Shown: positions 8,066 through 16,782, counted from the stretch's first letter. The stretch: DNA of 64,000 nucleotides from Paenibacillus polymyxa (GCF_001719045.1 NZ_CP015423.1:930001-994000), one strand, 5' to 3'. The notes: generated from the sequence alone by a model not told the origin. Translations and numbers: made by a program.

Positions 8066-9433
8066 TTAGACGCTAGTGTCTGCCTTGACCACAATACGCC
8101 CACCTTCTACTTTGGATACTATAATCGGCATATCTGTAGCAATAAACTCGCCGTTCGTTACAACATCGACTCGCTCATCAGCGATCAGCACCGTTCCGGC
8201 TGGACGAAGTGGTGTCAGACTGACACCCCGTTGACCTAATAGCATTTCCCGGTTCACAACTGAAGAAAAACCTTGGTCAGCCGTTAAACTTTCTTTAAGT
8301 ATAAAACGGTTCCATATCCCTCGGTCCTTGAATACAACCGCAATGATCGCCACCACGGCAACCGCAGCTGCAAAGGCAATGCCCAAAGATATAAACGCGT
8401 GCTGCATGTTGTATGCTGCGCGAACAACTCCGGCGACAAGACTGACTGAACCCAAAATGCCCAAAACACCAAAGCTTGGGATGAACATTTCAAGGATAAG
8501 CAGAGCCAGACCGATAATAAACAACAACCACGTCTCCGAACCTGCAAAACCAGCGATATAATTGCCGAAAAAATACAACCCAAATCCGAGTATGCCCAAA
8601 ATTCCCGGTACACCAAAACCAGGTACGAGCAGCTCAATAACGATACCCGCGATACCGATAAATAAAAGCAACGTCTGCACAATTGGGTTGGTCAATATCT
8701 CGGCTGCTTTTTCAGCCCATGTTCGCTCCACATGAATTACATCATCCATGCTGTAACCCATCCACTGGATAACTTCTTGTTCGGAAGACGCGATGTGATC
8801 CGCATAACCCAACTTCAGCGCTTCCTCACTGGTTAAAGAAATGATCTGACCATTTTCCTTATTAAAGTTCATCTCTGGAATAGATATGGTCGTTTTAGAG
8901 TCAACCATACCTCTGGCAATATCCGGATTACGTCCGCCAGCTTCTGCGGCAGATGCCATGCTACTCTTCCACCAGGCTATCGTTTTTGGATCTGTGATAG
9001 CCTGCCCCCTGCCGTCTACTAACGCTGCTGCTCCGATAATACTCCCCGGTTTCATAACAATCTTGTTTGCGCTCAACGCAATATAGCTACCCGCTGAGGC
9101 CGCTTCGCCCCTTATATAGGCTACGGTCGGAATTGGACTGTCTTTAATCAGTTTGCCCAGCTTCTCCGCTGTATCTACCCGTCCACCGGGAGTGTTAATA
9201 TCCAGTAAAATCAGACCTGCTTTGAAATCTGCTGCTTCTGCAAATCCACGTTCCATAAATTTGCCCAGACCTTGCTCAATCTCCTGATCAACTGGTATAA
9301 CAAACACAGCTCCACCTTTAGTTTGGGCCGCCGCTGATTCAGAATGAACTAAGGGTAACAGCAAAACGGATACCATAATCCACAACGTTAAAAAGATCAA
9401 TTTGCGACTGGAGTGGTGATGTTCTCTATGCAT
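8066..9433 (-). CDS. yqeZ: NfeD-type membrane-bound serine protease (YqeZ)
   Basis: Long-form NfeD protein, a ClpP-like serine protease domain fused to a membrane region and a cytoplasmic OB-fold domain. It partners flotillins in membrane organisation. The 455-residue product has a signal-anchor at about residues 12-33, a protease domain with the nucleophile region RGEAASAGSYIALSA, a membrane block of four to five helices (about 255-370), and the C-terminal NfeD domain ending in VVKADTSV. An ATG 14 codons further upstream is open, but the start at 9431-9433 has a strong AAAGGGGGGAG ribosome site. First gene of a three-gene operon with an ECF-like promoter. Confidence 0.92.
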   Translation of the reverse strand: MHREHHHSSRKLIFLTLWIMVSVLLLPLVHSESAAAQTKGGAVFVIPVDQEIEQGLGKFMERGFAEAADFKAGLILLDINTPGGRVDTAEKLGKLIKDSPIPTVAYIRGEAASAGSYIALSANKIVMKPGSIIGAAALVDGRGQAITDPKTIAWWKSSMASAAEAGGRNPDIARGMVDSKTTISIPEMNFNKENGQIISLTSEEALKLGYADHIASSEQEVIQWMGYSMDDVIHVERTWAEKAAEILTNPIVQTLLLFIGIAGIVIELLVPGFGVPGILGILGFGLYFFGNYIAGFAGSETWLLFIIGLALLILEMFIPSFGVLGILGSVSLVAGVVRAAYNMQHAFISLGIAFAAAVAVVAIIAVVFKDRGIWNRFILKESLTADQGFSSVVNREMLLGQRGVSLTPLRPAGTVLIADERVDVVTNGEFIATDMPIIVSKVEGGRIVVKADTSV

Positions 9434-9560
9434 TTCTCTCCCCCCTTTCGATCTTTCTATGTTACAGCATACCAAACTTTGTTAGACAAACTATACAGTT
9501 TTCAGGATTTAATGTGAAATTATTGGGTATATTGCTAATCCTGACGGCTGTCAGATACTT

Positions 9561-9587
9561 TACGCACCCAATGGACATCACGTTTCA
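9561..9587 (-). promoter_or_regulatory. ECF-sigma (SigW-like) promoter of yqeZ-floA
   Basis: On the minus strand TGAAAC (9582-9587) is followed by 17 bases and CGTA (9561-9564), matching the SigW-type promoter pattern. In Bacillus subtilis the yqeZ-yqfA operon belongs to the SigW regulon. The start codon lies about 120 bases downstream. Confidence 0.7.
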
Positions 9588-9661
9588 CACAATTAACAAT
9601 AACGCTTACATATAAGAATCTTTCATCATTACATTCTATGGTAGGCATCGCTTATATAGAA

Positions 9662-9692
9662 ATAACACCCTCTGTAAACAGAGGGTGTTGTG
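9662..9692. terminator. Terminator downstream of yqeY
   Basis: ACACCCTCTG and CAGAGGGTGT form a ten-pair hairpin around TAAA, 20 bases past the yqeY stop. The T tract is weak on the minus strand and stronger on the plus strand. Confidence 0.65.
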
Positions 9693-9712
9693 TTTTCCTG
9701 TTTGTCGCAGGT

Positions 9713-10156
9713 TTATTGCAGAAATTGCTGAACCGCTTGGTTCACGAGCTTACCGTCAGCGCGGCCTTTTACCTTAGGCATCAAGGCCGTCATTACTTTC
9801 CCCATCTCGGCTTTCGAAGAAGCACCGGTTTCCTGGATGGTCTGCTGTACAATAACTTTAATTTCTTCCTCAGAAAGTTGTTCGGGAAGGTACTGAGCGA
9901 TGATCTCTATTTCTGCTTTAGTGCTTGTCGCAAGTTCATCACGACCGGCTTTTTCAAATTCATGGAGGGCATCTTTTCGCTGTTTGATCTCACGACTCAG
10001 AATATCAAGCACTTCGTTGTCGTCCAAATCCCGTTTCAAATCTATTTCAAGATTTTTAATCGTAGAACGAACCATTCGAATGGTGGAGAGTTTGAACTTG
10101 TCCTTACTCTTCATTGCTTGCTTCATATCTTCGTTCAATCGTTCGCTCAAATTCAT
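9713..10156 (-). CDS. yqeY: GatB/YqeY domain protein
   Basis: Stand-alone YqeY protein, homologous to the tRNA-binding C-terminal domain of the GatB subunit of the Asp/Glu-tRNA amidotransferase; its cellular task is not settled. The 147-residue, mainly helical product begins MNLSERLNEDMKQAMKSKDK and carries the family stretch EIEIIAQYLPEQLSEEEI and the C-terminal GRADGKLVNQAVQQFL. It lies 16 bases downstream of rpsU, the conserved rpsU-yqeY pair, with AGGAGGATC before the ATG. Confidence 0.95.
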   Translation of the reverse strand: MNLSERLNEDMKQAMKSKDKFKLSTIRMVRSTIKNLEIDLKRDLDDNEVLDILSREIKQRKDALHEFEKAGRDELATSTKAEIEIIAQYLPEQLSEEEIKVIVQQTIQETGASSKAEMGKVMTALMPKVKGRADGKLVNQAVQQFLQ

Positions 10157-10172
10157 GATTGCTTAGATCCTC

Positions 10173-10346
10173 CTAGAACTTTCTCTTACGAGCAGCCTCG
10201 GACTTTTTCTTGCGCTTTACGCTTGGCTTTTCATAATGCTTGCGTTTCTTCACCTCAGCCAATACGCCATCCTTAGCAATGGAACGTTTAAAGCGACGAA
10301 GTGCAGCATCAATTGTCTCGTTTTTGCGAACTTTAGTTTCAGACAC
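10173..10346 (-). CDS. rpsU: 30S ribosomal protein bS21
   Basis: Small basic ribosomal protein bS21 (57 residues), part of the platform of the 30S subunit. The sequence (M)[17 protein letters not shown] and a basic C-terminus rich in KK/RK are diagnostic. Reading starts at GTG 10344-10346, which has AGGGAGGG eight bases upstream and gives the normal length; an open ATG 18 codons earlier would add an unlikely extension that includes the ribosome site. A strong vegetative promoter lies about 60 bases upstream. Confidence 0.96.
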   Translation of the reverse strand: MSETKVRKNETIDAALRRFKRSIAKDGVLAEVKKRKHYEKPSVKRKKKSEAARKRKF

Positions 10347-10405
10347 CAGTTTTCCCTCCCTCCGACCAGACCGTCCAAGAGCAATAACACGGTTCATCAA
10401 ATTTT

Positions 10406-10435
10406 ATTATAGGTGAAACGGAAACCAGGTGTCAA
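10406..10435 (-). promoter_or_regulatory. Sigma-A promoter of rpsU-yqeY
   Basis: Minus strand TTGACA (10430-10435), an 18-base spacer and a perfect TATAAT (10406-10411). The predicted transcript starts about 53 bases before the rpsU GTG. Confidence 0.85.
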
Positions 10436-10517
10436 CCTATAAGAAAAAATGAATACATAAAGGGCCATTTTTCTCCATTCACTTCCGTATTACTGAAAAG
10501 ACAAGCTCTGTCATTTT

Positions 10518-10877
10518 TTAAGAATGTGAGTCCGAAATACCTGTCAAGGCACCCAATTTGGCGCCGCCCAGTAAGTGATAATGCAGATGCCCCACCGCTT
10601 GTCCACTATCCGGGCCACAGTTGTTAATCAACCGATAGCCAGACTCAGCGATTCCTAACTTTTTCGCAACCTCAACCGCAACACGATGAATCTCCGCGAT
10701 AAGAGGAAGATCCTCCTCCGTCACAGCGTTCATCGAAGGAATATATTTTTTGGGAATAATGAGCACGTGTACTGGCGCCGCAGGCTGGATGTCATGAAAT
10801 GCGAGCACATTGTCGGTTTCCAACACCTTTTTGCTGGGGATGGTTCCATCCACAATTTTCAAAAACAGATCGTCCAT
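10518..10877 (-). CDS. HIT-family (histidine triad) nucleotide-binding protein
   Basis: Histidine-triad protein of the HINT branch, cytoplasmic nucleoside phosphoramidase or hydrolase type. The 119-residue product has the catalytic HLHYHLLGG (His-x-His-x-His) near residue 98, the upstream FHDIQPAAPVHVLIIPKK strand-loop, and the usual DCGPDSGQAVGH-like segment (NNCGPDSGQAVGH). AAAGGAGGG precedes the ATG. Physiological substrate unknown. It stands alone between rpsU and the MocR-type regulator on the same strand. Confidence 0.92.
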   Translation of the reverse strand: MDDLFLKIVDGTIPSKKVLETDNVLAFHDIQPAAPVHVLIIPKKYIPSMNAVTEEDLPLIAEIHRVAVEVAKKLGIAESGYRLINNCGPDSGQAVGHLHYHLLGGAKLGALTGISDSHS

Positions 10878-10971
10878 TCAAAACCCTCCTTTGGCAGTGA
10901 GCCGATCATAAGTAAATAGGCATAAACAGCCCTTGCTCTCGGCATTCAAAGTTATGTATTTCCCACACTGA

Positions 10972-11015
10972 ATAGAAACATATACAGCCATGTTTGGTTA
11001 TACTTATGTTTCTAT
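10972..11015 (-). repeat. Inverted repeat between the MocR regulator and the HIT gene
   Basis: ATAGAAACATA (10972-10982) and its exact complement TATGTTTCTAT (11005-11015) enclose 22 bases. It lacks a T tract on the minus strand, so it may be a weak terminator of the gene ending at 11040 or a protein-binding site. Confidence 0.5.
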
Positions 11016-11039
11016 ATGTATCATAACGGAAAAAGGGTC

Positions 11040-12383
11040 TTAATACCAGTTTCCCTTACTAACTTCCTCTATAATAGCTTTCACCCCTGCATCAATTTGA
11101 TCCAACTGCGCGCGCGAAATACTTATGCGCAAAAACTTCTCTTGTTCCCTATAGCCTGATAAATAAAAGCCTTTGCCAGCTACAACCTGGATGTTCCTCG
11201 CGGAAAGACACTGTACCAAACGTTCCAAATTCACCGTCCGAGGCAGTTTAAACTGCATATAAACTCCTGAGGTTACAGCTGAAGTCTGAACGTATCCGGC
11301 CTGATTGTATCGTTCCACAGCCTTGTTAAGAGCACGAACGCGCTCCGAATACAGTTTGCATATCGTGTGCTTATGGCGTTCATACATTCCATTTTTAATA
11401 TAAATATCAAGCGCCGCCTGAGACAAAATAGATGTGTCGACATATCTTTTATAGGTATTAAACGTCTTCAATAGGACTTCTGGCAATACAGCAACTCCTA
11501 ATCGCAAGCCGGGGAAAATGATTTTCGAGAAGCTTTTCAAATAAATAACATGGTCCGTCTGGTCGTATGCATAAATGGGATCAAAAAGATGATCGGCCCC
11601 CAAATCTGCCATATAGTCATCTTCTACAATGTACACATCATATTTGGCGGCTAAGGCAGCTATCGCTTTTCGCTCCTCTGTGTTGTAAGAGACTCCTAAT
11701 GGATTATGATATCTTGACATGGTATAAAAAAACTTGATGCTCTCGTTCTTAAATTGATTCTCCAATTCGTGAAAATCCATACCTTCCGCTGTCCGGACGA
11801 TGGTACTGACGGGTATGTTCTCTTCCTCCAGAAAACGCAAATATATATCGTAACTTGGCTGCTCGACCAAAACCTTTTCTTTGCCATTGGGAAACGGCAT
11901 TTTAGCGAGTATCTCCAATGCCTGCTGAACACCCGAAGTAACGATAATCCGATCCATTTTTGCAAACACCTGAGTATCAGCCAAATGGGAAACCAACGTA
12001 TGACGCAGTGTTTCCAGTCCTTGCGAATCGCCATAAGTGAACAGATGATATTTGTAGGTGTCAATAGCCTGATTCAAACAATGTTGGAAATCCAGATAAG
12101 GGAATACATTTAAATCTGGGGAGGCCGAAGCAAAATCAACGAAGTCTTGCATATGGCTATGGTGTAAATCGCCCGAATTTTCCACTACATAGTATCCACT
12201 TTGCGGTATGGAATAGATGGCGTGTTTCTTTTCAAGTTCAGCGTATGCCCGCAAAATCGTGCTTTTGCTGCACCTGTATAATTCAGAAGCCTCACGGACC
12301 GACGGCAGCTTGTAACCTGATTTATATTGTCCCTCGCGAATTTTAAGTTCTATATCCAATAAAATTGAAACGTATTTTTTCAC
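11040..12383 (-). CDS. MocR-type regulator: GntR-like HTH fused to class I aminotransferase domain
   Basis: Transcription factor of the MocR/PdxR family, which joins an N-terminal GntR winged helix-turn-helix to a PLP-binding fold-type-I aminotransferase domain. The 447-residue product shows the wHTH in residues 1-70 (KLPSVREASELYRCSKSTIL) and the PLP domain after about residue 100, with TSGVQQALE, the Asp of VEDDYMADL, and SFSKIIFPGLRLG containing the likely Schiff-base lysine. Target genes are not evident; such proteins often act on themselves or a divergent gene, but the next gene upstream here is co-directional. Four similar 12-base direct repeats lie immediately upstream. Confidence 0.9.
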   Translation of the reverse strand: MKKYVSILLDIELKIREGQYKSGYKLPSVREASELYRCSKSTILRAYAELEKKHAIYSIPQSGYYVVENSGDLHHSHMQDFVDFASASPDLNVFPYLDFQHCLNQAIDTYKYHLFTYGDSQGLETLRHTLVSHLADTQVFAKMDRIIVTSGVQQALEILAKMPFPNGKEKVLVEQPSYDIYLRFLEEENIPVSTIVRTAEGMDFHELENQFKNESIKFFYTMSRYHNPLGVSYNTEERKAIAALAAKYDVYIVEDDYMADLGADHLFDPIYAYDQTDHVIYLKSFSKIIFPGLRLGVAVLPEVLLKTFNTYKRYVDTSILSQAALDIYIKNGMYERHKHTICKLYSERVRALNKAVERYNQAGYVQTSAVTSGVYMQFKLPRTVNLERLVQCLSARNIQVVAGKGFYLSGYREQEKFLRISISRAQLDQIDAGVKAIIEEVSKGNWY

Positions 12384-12403
12384 AATATCCTCCCACCTGC
12401 TCT

Positions 12404-12470
12404 TTACATACTCATTACATGCTCATTTCATTACATGCTTATTCCGTCTTATGTTTCTTTACACGCTAGA
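12404..12470. promoter_or_regulatory. Four imperfect direct repeats upstream of the MocR regulator
   Basis: TTACATACTCAT (12404-12415), TTACATGCTCAT (12415-12426), TTACATGCTTAT (12431-12442) and TTACACGCTAGA (12459-12470) are spaced 11, 16 and 28 bases apart, on the same face or near it. MocR/PdxR proteins bind direct repeats, so these may be autoregulatory operators. The rest of the gap 12471-12573 shows nothing recognisable. Confidence 0.5.
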
Positions 12471-12564
12471 TGTTACCATGGTTTATGGATAAACAAGATA
12501 CCTCATTTCATTGAACTGTACTGATACAGTTTTAATTATTGGATCATATTTGGGATGGTTTACG

Positions 12565-12603
12565 TGAAAAAGAGGCTGTTTCTTCATAATGGAAGAAACA
12601 GCC
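12565..12603 (-). terminator. Intrinsic terminator of the gene at 12713
   Basis: A perfect 12-pair stem, GGCTGTTTCTTC (12574-12585) with GAAGAAACAGCC (12592-12603), followed on the minus strand by TCTTTTTC. Confidence 0.85.
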
Positions 12604-12712
12604 TTGCATGGTGATGATGTATGGATGCGCCTTAAAGTCACTTGTACTGTACAAGAACTGTAGGCGGGAGAGAGCAGAGAATTCACTATATCTGGCGACT
12701 AAGGAATTAGGA

Positions 12713-13123
12713 TTAGTAATAAGGCAGCAAGCTAATCGCTGTCAACGCTGCAAGTGGCAGAATCAAACGATTAAAGCGACGGCGTCCGTATGGGAACCCA
12801 TATGCATAAGCGGGTACTGGATACGGGTACGGGTACGGATACGGATACGGAGGATAAGACGCATAGCCACCATAAGCACGGGAGCCGCAGCCACAATTGT
12901 TAGGTGGATATGGGAGATTAACATTGACTTTCTCCATCTCGTCTCCACCCATAGGAACGGCTAAGTATATCTTTTCATCATCCACATGCTCTACAATGCC
13001 ATCATACATTGTCCCGTCCTTCACCCATACGCATACATAACGATGCATATGCTTTTGACATAGTGTTTTAGCATCCGTCTGTTCCGGTGCTGTAACTTTT
13101 TCGGTTGTCATGCTTTTTTCCAT
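12713..13123 (-). CDS. Hypothetical Tyr/Pro-rich small protein
   Basis: No known function. The 136-residue product has an Sm-fold-like middle (about residues 20-65: HRYVCVWVKDGTMYDGIVEH then VYLAVP-like strands). A Gly/Tyr-rich part with CGCGSRAYGGYASYPP follows, then five to six Pro-Tyr dipeptides encoded by a tandem hexamer, and a hydrophobic C-terminus (LILPLAALTAISLLPYY). The composition resembles spore-coat or surface proteins. AGGAGGAAA precedes the ATG, its own terminator follows, and CATACGGTA 30 bases upstream fits a mother-cell -10 pattern. A spore role is inference. Confidence 0.7.
   Translation of the reverse strand: MEKSMTTEKVTAPEQTDAKTLCQKHMHRYVCVWVKDGTMYDGIVEHVDDEKIYLAVPMGGDEMEKVNVNLPYPPNNCGCGSRAYGGYASYPPYPYPYPYPYPVPAYAYGFPYGRRRFNRLILPLAALTAISLLPYY
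12824..12856 (-). repeat. Tandem hexamer repeat coding for Pro-Tyr
   Basis: About five units of a GGATAC/GGGTAC-type hexamer (plus strand) encode consecutive Pro-Tyr pairs in the protein at 12713-13123. Such tracts change length by slippage, so this may vary between strains. Confidence 0.7.
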
Positions 13124-13211
13124 GGTTGTTTCCTCCTAGGCTCTTGCATGTATACCGTATGTTATTCAAAAACGGGCTATTTGCTACATCAAATTGGGCG
13201 AATTCCGGCTT

Positions 13212-13311
13212 GCAAAAAAAAAAGAAGCACCCCGGGAGCTCTTGGCAGAGCCCCTCTGAACGGACGTATGACGGGAAGATTTCTTCCGCAGCATACGTCC
13301 GCCGGGGTGCT
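13212..13311 (-). terminator. Branched (three-way junction) terminator-like structure after sbcC
   Basis: On the minus strand an outer ten-pair stem AGCACCCCGG/CCGGGGTGCT (13302-13311 with 13226-13235) encloses two hairpins: CGGACGTATG/CATACGTCCG with an inner GGAAGA/TCTTCC-like tip, and GGGGCTCT/AGAGCTCC. A run of ten Ts follows. It stands 75 bases after the sbcC stop and is far more elaborate than a plain terminator; it may double as a stable small RNA. Confidence 0.7.
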
Positions 13312-13386
13312 GTATGATTAACTTGTCGGCTTGGCTGTATTATAACAATAGTTTGAAACTGTATCTGTGACCTGTATCACATTACT

Positions 13387-16300
13387 TCAAAAAGTTTCCA
13401 TAACCACACGTGAGCCGCCTCCAGCCTGCTCTGCCGGAAGAACAACTAGCTTGCGGGGCAGACGGGCCCGTAGTTCAGGCACATGACTAATCACACCAAC
13501 AGACAATTGATCGTGGTGCAGCTTTTCCAGTGAAGTGATCACTGTGTCAAGCAGCTCAGGGTCCAACGTTCCAAAGCCTTCATCCAGAAAGAAAAATTGC
13601 AGAGGGTATTGGCCCCGCAATTGAATTTGAGCCGACAGCGCAAGCGCAAGCGACAAGGAGGTCAGGAACGTTTCACCACCGGACAAAGTCGATACTGGAC
13701 GTTTGACCCCACCGTTGGCATCGTCACTAATGACAAAACCACCACTGGAATCTACCTCTAGCGCGTAACGTTGCTTGGTCAGAAAACGCAGGCGGCGTGA
13801 AGCCGACTGGCTGACCTGCATGAGCTGCTCCTCGGCAATATATTCAACAAAGGCATTGCCACGAAAAACAGACTGGAGCTTGGACATTTTTTCCGCTTCG
13901 CTACGCAAATGTATACGATTGGACTCCAGCTTCATCCAGCGGACGTGTCGATGCTGCAAGTCCTCTAAATCACGCTCAGCCTTGGCGCGATTCTGAAGCG
14001 CCTCTTCGTCGCGTGCACGGCAATCACGTAGCTGTGCAGTGGCCGTTTCCCACTGTTCCTCTGTTACCGTTGCTCCATTCAGCTGCTCTTCGACATGTTT
14101 TAAGCGGGAAGACAGCTCTTTTTCCCGTTCTCGATGCAAACTCGCTTCACGCTCATAGCGTGCGGCTTCTTCCGGTCCCAGGCAGCATTCCATGACTTCT
14201 GCTTCCGTAGCGAAGGAGGAGGCTTCCAGACGGTTGCCCCAACGGGACTCTGCCATCTGACGTCTTTCTTCTGTCGAGTCGGAGGCCTGCCGGGCAATCA
14301 GTGAAGCATGAACGGCTTGCTGCTTGCGTTCTTCCGCTTCGATACGGCGGCGTGCCGCGGCTTCGGCTCCGTTTTTCAGCCCCAACAGTCGCGAGGTCGC
14401 TTCTTCCAGCAATGAAGCCGCTTGGCCATCTCCAACCCATTTTCGGAGCTGTGCTAGCTTTTCACGAAGCGAATCATCTTTGCTTTGGAGCCCTGTACGA
14501 CGGGCAATAATGATTTTGTCCTCCTCGATGATACTCTGCTGTATCTGTTGAACACGCGCCGCCTTTCCTTCGAGGAAGGTCACACTCGTCTCCAGCCGGG
14601 AACGCAGCTCTTCCGCACGCCCATCGCGCTCCTGCATGGCACGGTAACGCTCCGCAGCTTCGCTCGGAGCGACATCCGGCAGCTGCGCCGCCCATTCGGC
14701 GCGCAGCCCCTCGCTGCGCGTGGTGCATGCCTCGCGCTTGCTGCGTGCCTGCGTCAGCGCTGCAGCTGCTGCCTCCTGCTCGGCGGCAGCACGGATACGC
14801 CGCTGCTGTCCGGCGGCGTCTGCCTCGCGCAGCGCCTGTGCCTCGGCAGGCAGCGCATGCGCACGTGCGGCTAGTTCTGCCGCAGCACGCTCCAGCGCCG
14901 TGCAGCGCTCCGCCCAAGCGGCGGCACCGCGCGGCTCTGCTGGCGCTGCCGCAGGCGTGAAAGGCTCGCCCGTGGCGGCAGCGCCGCTGTCTGCGGTGGC
15001 GGGCTGCGCCAGCAAGCTGCGCTGCTCGTGCAACTGCTGGCGCAGTGTGAGGCGCAGCTCCTGCAAACCAAGCCGCAGGCGGTGCAGCTCATCTGGCGCA
15101 GCGGCATCCGCGCTATGCGCCGCGACGACGGCAGGCGCGGGGTGATGCAGCGAGCCGCACACTGCGCACGGCTCGCCTTCGCGCAACTCGGCAGCGAGAT
15201 GCTGTGCGAGACGCCCCAGCTCCTCCGCACGGAGCTCGTGGCGCAGTTGTTCTTCCTCGGAGGCCAGTGACGACATATCGGCGGTGATCTCTGCCTTCAA
15301 CGTCAGCAATGCCTCAATGCCATCAGCTGCCTGTGCAGCAAGGGCAGAACGCCGTGCCTCTGTCTCCTGTGTCTCCTGGTCCGTCAGCTTTAAACGTTCG
15401 TCAGCTTGCGCAAGCCGTTTCTCCTGAGCGGTGTACTCCAGTTCAGCTTCACGCAATTGCTCATTCGCGATTTCCAGCTGTTGCAACCGTTGCACAGCCT
15501 CTTGCAGCATACGCCGCTCATCTGCCCGCACTTCATTTTGCTTTAGCTCTTGTTGAAGCTCCTGCTGTCGCTTCAAGCCTCGCGTCTGTAGCTCTTGTTC
15601 CTTTGCGAGTCCTTCTGCATGTTCAGCAAGGGTTTGTTCGCTTTGCACAAGCTCGGCCGCCAGACGTTCCCGTTCGGTCCGCAACGCTTCCGTATCATGC
15701 TCCAGTTGAAGCGCCTGCTCTAGTTGGTCGATCCGAAGCAATAGCTTCGGTTCTTCGGCACTGAGTGCTTGCCGGGCCTGCTCATCTGCTTGCGCAGACA
15801 CAAGCGCAGCCTCCTGCGCGGTAGTGGCCAAGACTTCCATTTCTTCGGCAGTCTTTTGCCGTTTTTCCGCTTCAGCAATGGCTTCCTTCCAATCCGTCAG
15901 CGCAGGCAGCAATGCCTCGGCTGCAGATGCTTGGCGAAGCTTGCGCTCCAGCAAAGCAATGCCCGGCTCCTGTGCTGCCAACTGCTCCAGCTCGTTCGAT
16001 CTTTGGCTGAGCTCGACGACCAGCTCACGGGTTTTGTTTAGCGCCTCCCATTCACGTGAGACACGCTCTAGCTCACGACGCGAAGCTTCTGCATTGGCAA
16101 TCGCCTCTTTGAGACGCAACTCTACATGTTCAAGCGCTTCAGCACTGGCATCCCCCAGCCCTTGCTGCTCCGCCTCTAACGCTTTCAGTGCGGTATCGTT
16201 ATCTTTCACACGACGGCTTAGCTTCTGCGCAAGTTGGTCTCCGTACTTCTCCAGATGGAACAAACGCTGAAGCATCTGTCTGCGTTCACTGCCTTTTAAG

Positions 16301-16782
16301 GACAAGAATTCCGCAAACTTTCCCTGCGGCAATACGACAGCTCGTGTAAAATCGTCCATTTTCAGACCGATATACTCCTCCACACAGCGCGTCACATCCT
16401 GCACCTTATCGGCAAGCACTTCCTCGCCATCCTCTGTTAACGCAATAAAACGGCTAAGCGTATTATTAACCGATACGCCTCCAGCACGTTTGAAACGTCG
16501 TTCTACACGGTAACGACGAGGACCTTGAGCTGACATTAATTCAAACGTAAATGCAACAGACAATGTATCCTCAGCATGATTCATAATGCCTTGTGTACCA
16601 TTCACTGCCCGCTCCACTTTACCGTACATAGCCAACGTAATGGCATCCAGCAGCGTTGATTTTCCACTACCTGTTGGGCCAAAAATTCCGAAGAGCCCAG
16701 TTTCGGTCAAATCGTCAAAGCGAATTTCCTGCGACTCCCGGTAGCTTTGCAACCCTGCCAGTTTTAGAAGGATTGGTTTCAT
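13387..16782 (-). CDS. sbcC: DNA double-strand-break nuclease subunit SbcC (Rad50-like)
   Basis: SMC-like ATPase subunit of the SbcCD (Mre11-Rad50) nuclease, which opens hairpins and processes DNA ends. The 1131-residue product has a Walker A FGPTGSGKSTLLDA near residues 34-47, two very long Glu/Ala/Arg-rich coiled coils, the CxxC zinc hook (EPCAVCGSLHH, about residue 535), an ABC signature LSGGETF, and Walker B FFFLDEGFGTLD near the C-terminus. Its ATG overlaps the sbcD stop by four bases. The stretch 14640-15240, around the zinc hook, is visibly much richer in GC and alanine than the flanks. Confidence 0.97.
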   Translation of the reverse strand: MKPILLKLAGLQSYRESQEIRFDDLTETGLFGIFGPTGSGKSTLLDAITLAMYGKVERAVNGTQGIMNHAEDTLSVAFTFELMSAQGPRRYRVERRFKRAGGVSVNNTLSRFIALTEDGEEVLADKVQDVTRCVEEYIGLKMDDFTRAVVLPQGKFAEFLSLKGSERRQMLQRLFHLEKYGDQLAQKLSRRVKDNDTALKALEAEQQGLGDASAEALEHVELRLKEAIANAEASRRELERVSREWEALNKTRELVVELSQRSNELEQLAAQEPGIALLERKLRQASAAEALLPALTDWKEAIAEAEKRQKTAEEMEVLATTAQEAALVSAQADEQARQALSAEEPKLLLRIDQLEQALQLEHDTEALRTERERLAAELVQSEQTLAEHAEGLAKEQELQTRGLKRQQELQQELKQNEVRADERRMLQEAVQRLQQLEIANEQLREAELEYTAQEKRLAQADERLKLTDQETQETEARRSALAAQAADGIEALLTLKAEITADMSSLASEEEQLRHELRAEELGRLAQHLAAELREGEPCAVCGSLHHPAPAVVAAHSADAAAPDELHRLRLGLQELRLTLRQQLHEQRSLLAQPATADSGAAATGEPFTPAAAPAEPRGAAAWAERCTALERAAAELAARAHALPAEAQALREADAAGQQRRIRAAAEQEAAAAALTQARSKREACTTRSEGLRAEWAAQLPDVAPSEAAERYRAMQERDGRAEELRSRLETSVTFLEGKAARVQQIQQSIIEEDKIIIARRTGLQSKDDSLREKLAQLRKWVGDGQAASLLEEATSRLLGLKNGAEAAARRRIEAEERKQQAVHASLIARQASDSTEERRQMAESRWGNRLEASSFATEAEVMECCLGPEEAARYEREASLHREREKELSSRLKHVEEQLNGATVTEEQWETATAQLRDCRARDEEALQNRAKAERDLEDLQHRHVRWMKLESNRIHLRSEAEKMSKLQSVFRGNAFVEYIAEEQLMQVSQSASRRLRFLTKQRYALEVDSSGGFVISDDANGGVKRPVSTLSGGETFLTSLSLALALSAQIQLRGQYPLQFFFLDEGFGTLDPELLDTVITSLEKLHHDQLSVGVISHVPELRARLPRKLVVLPAEQAGGGSRVVMETF

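Noticed and set aside
15028..15764. Several plus-strand open frames opposite sbcC
   Set aside because: Open only because of the GC-rich local composition of sbcC; no ribosome sites, no family resemblance.
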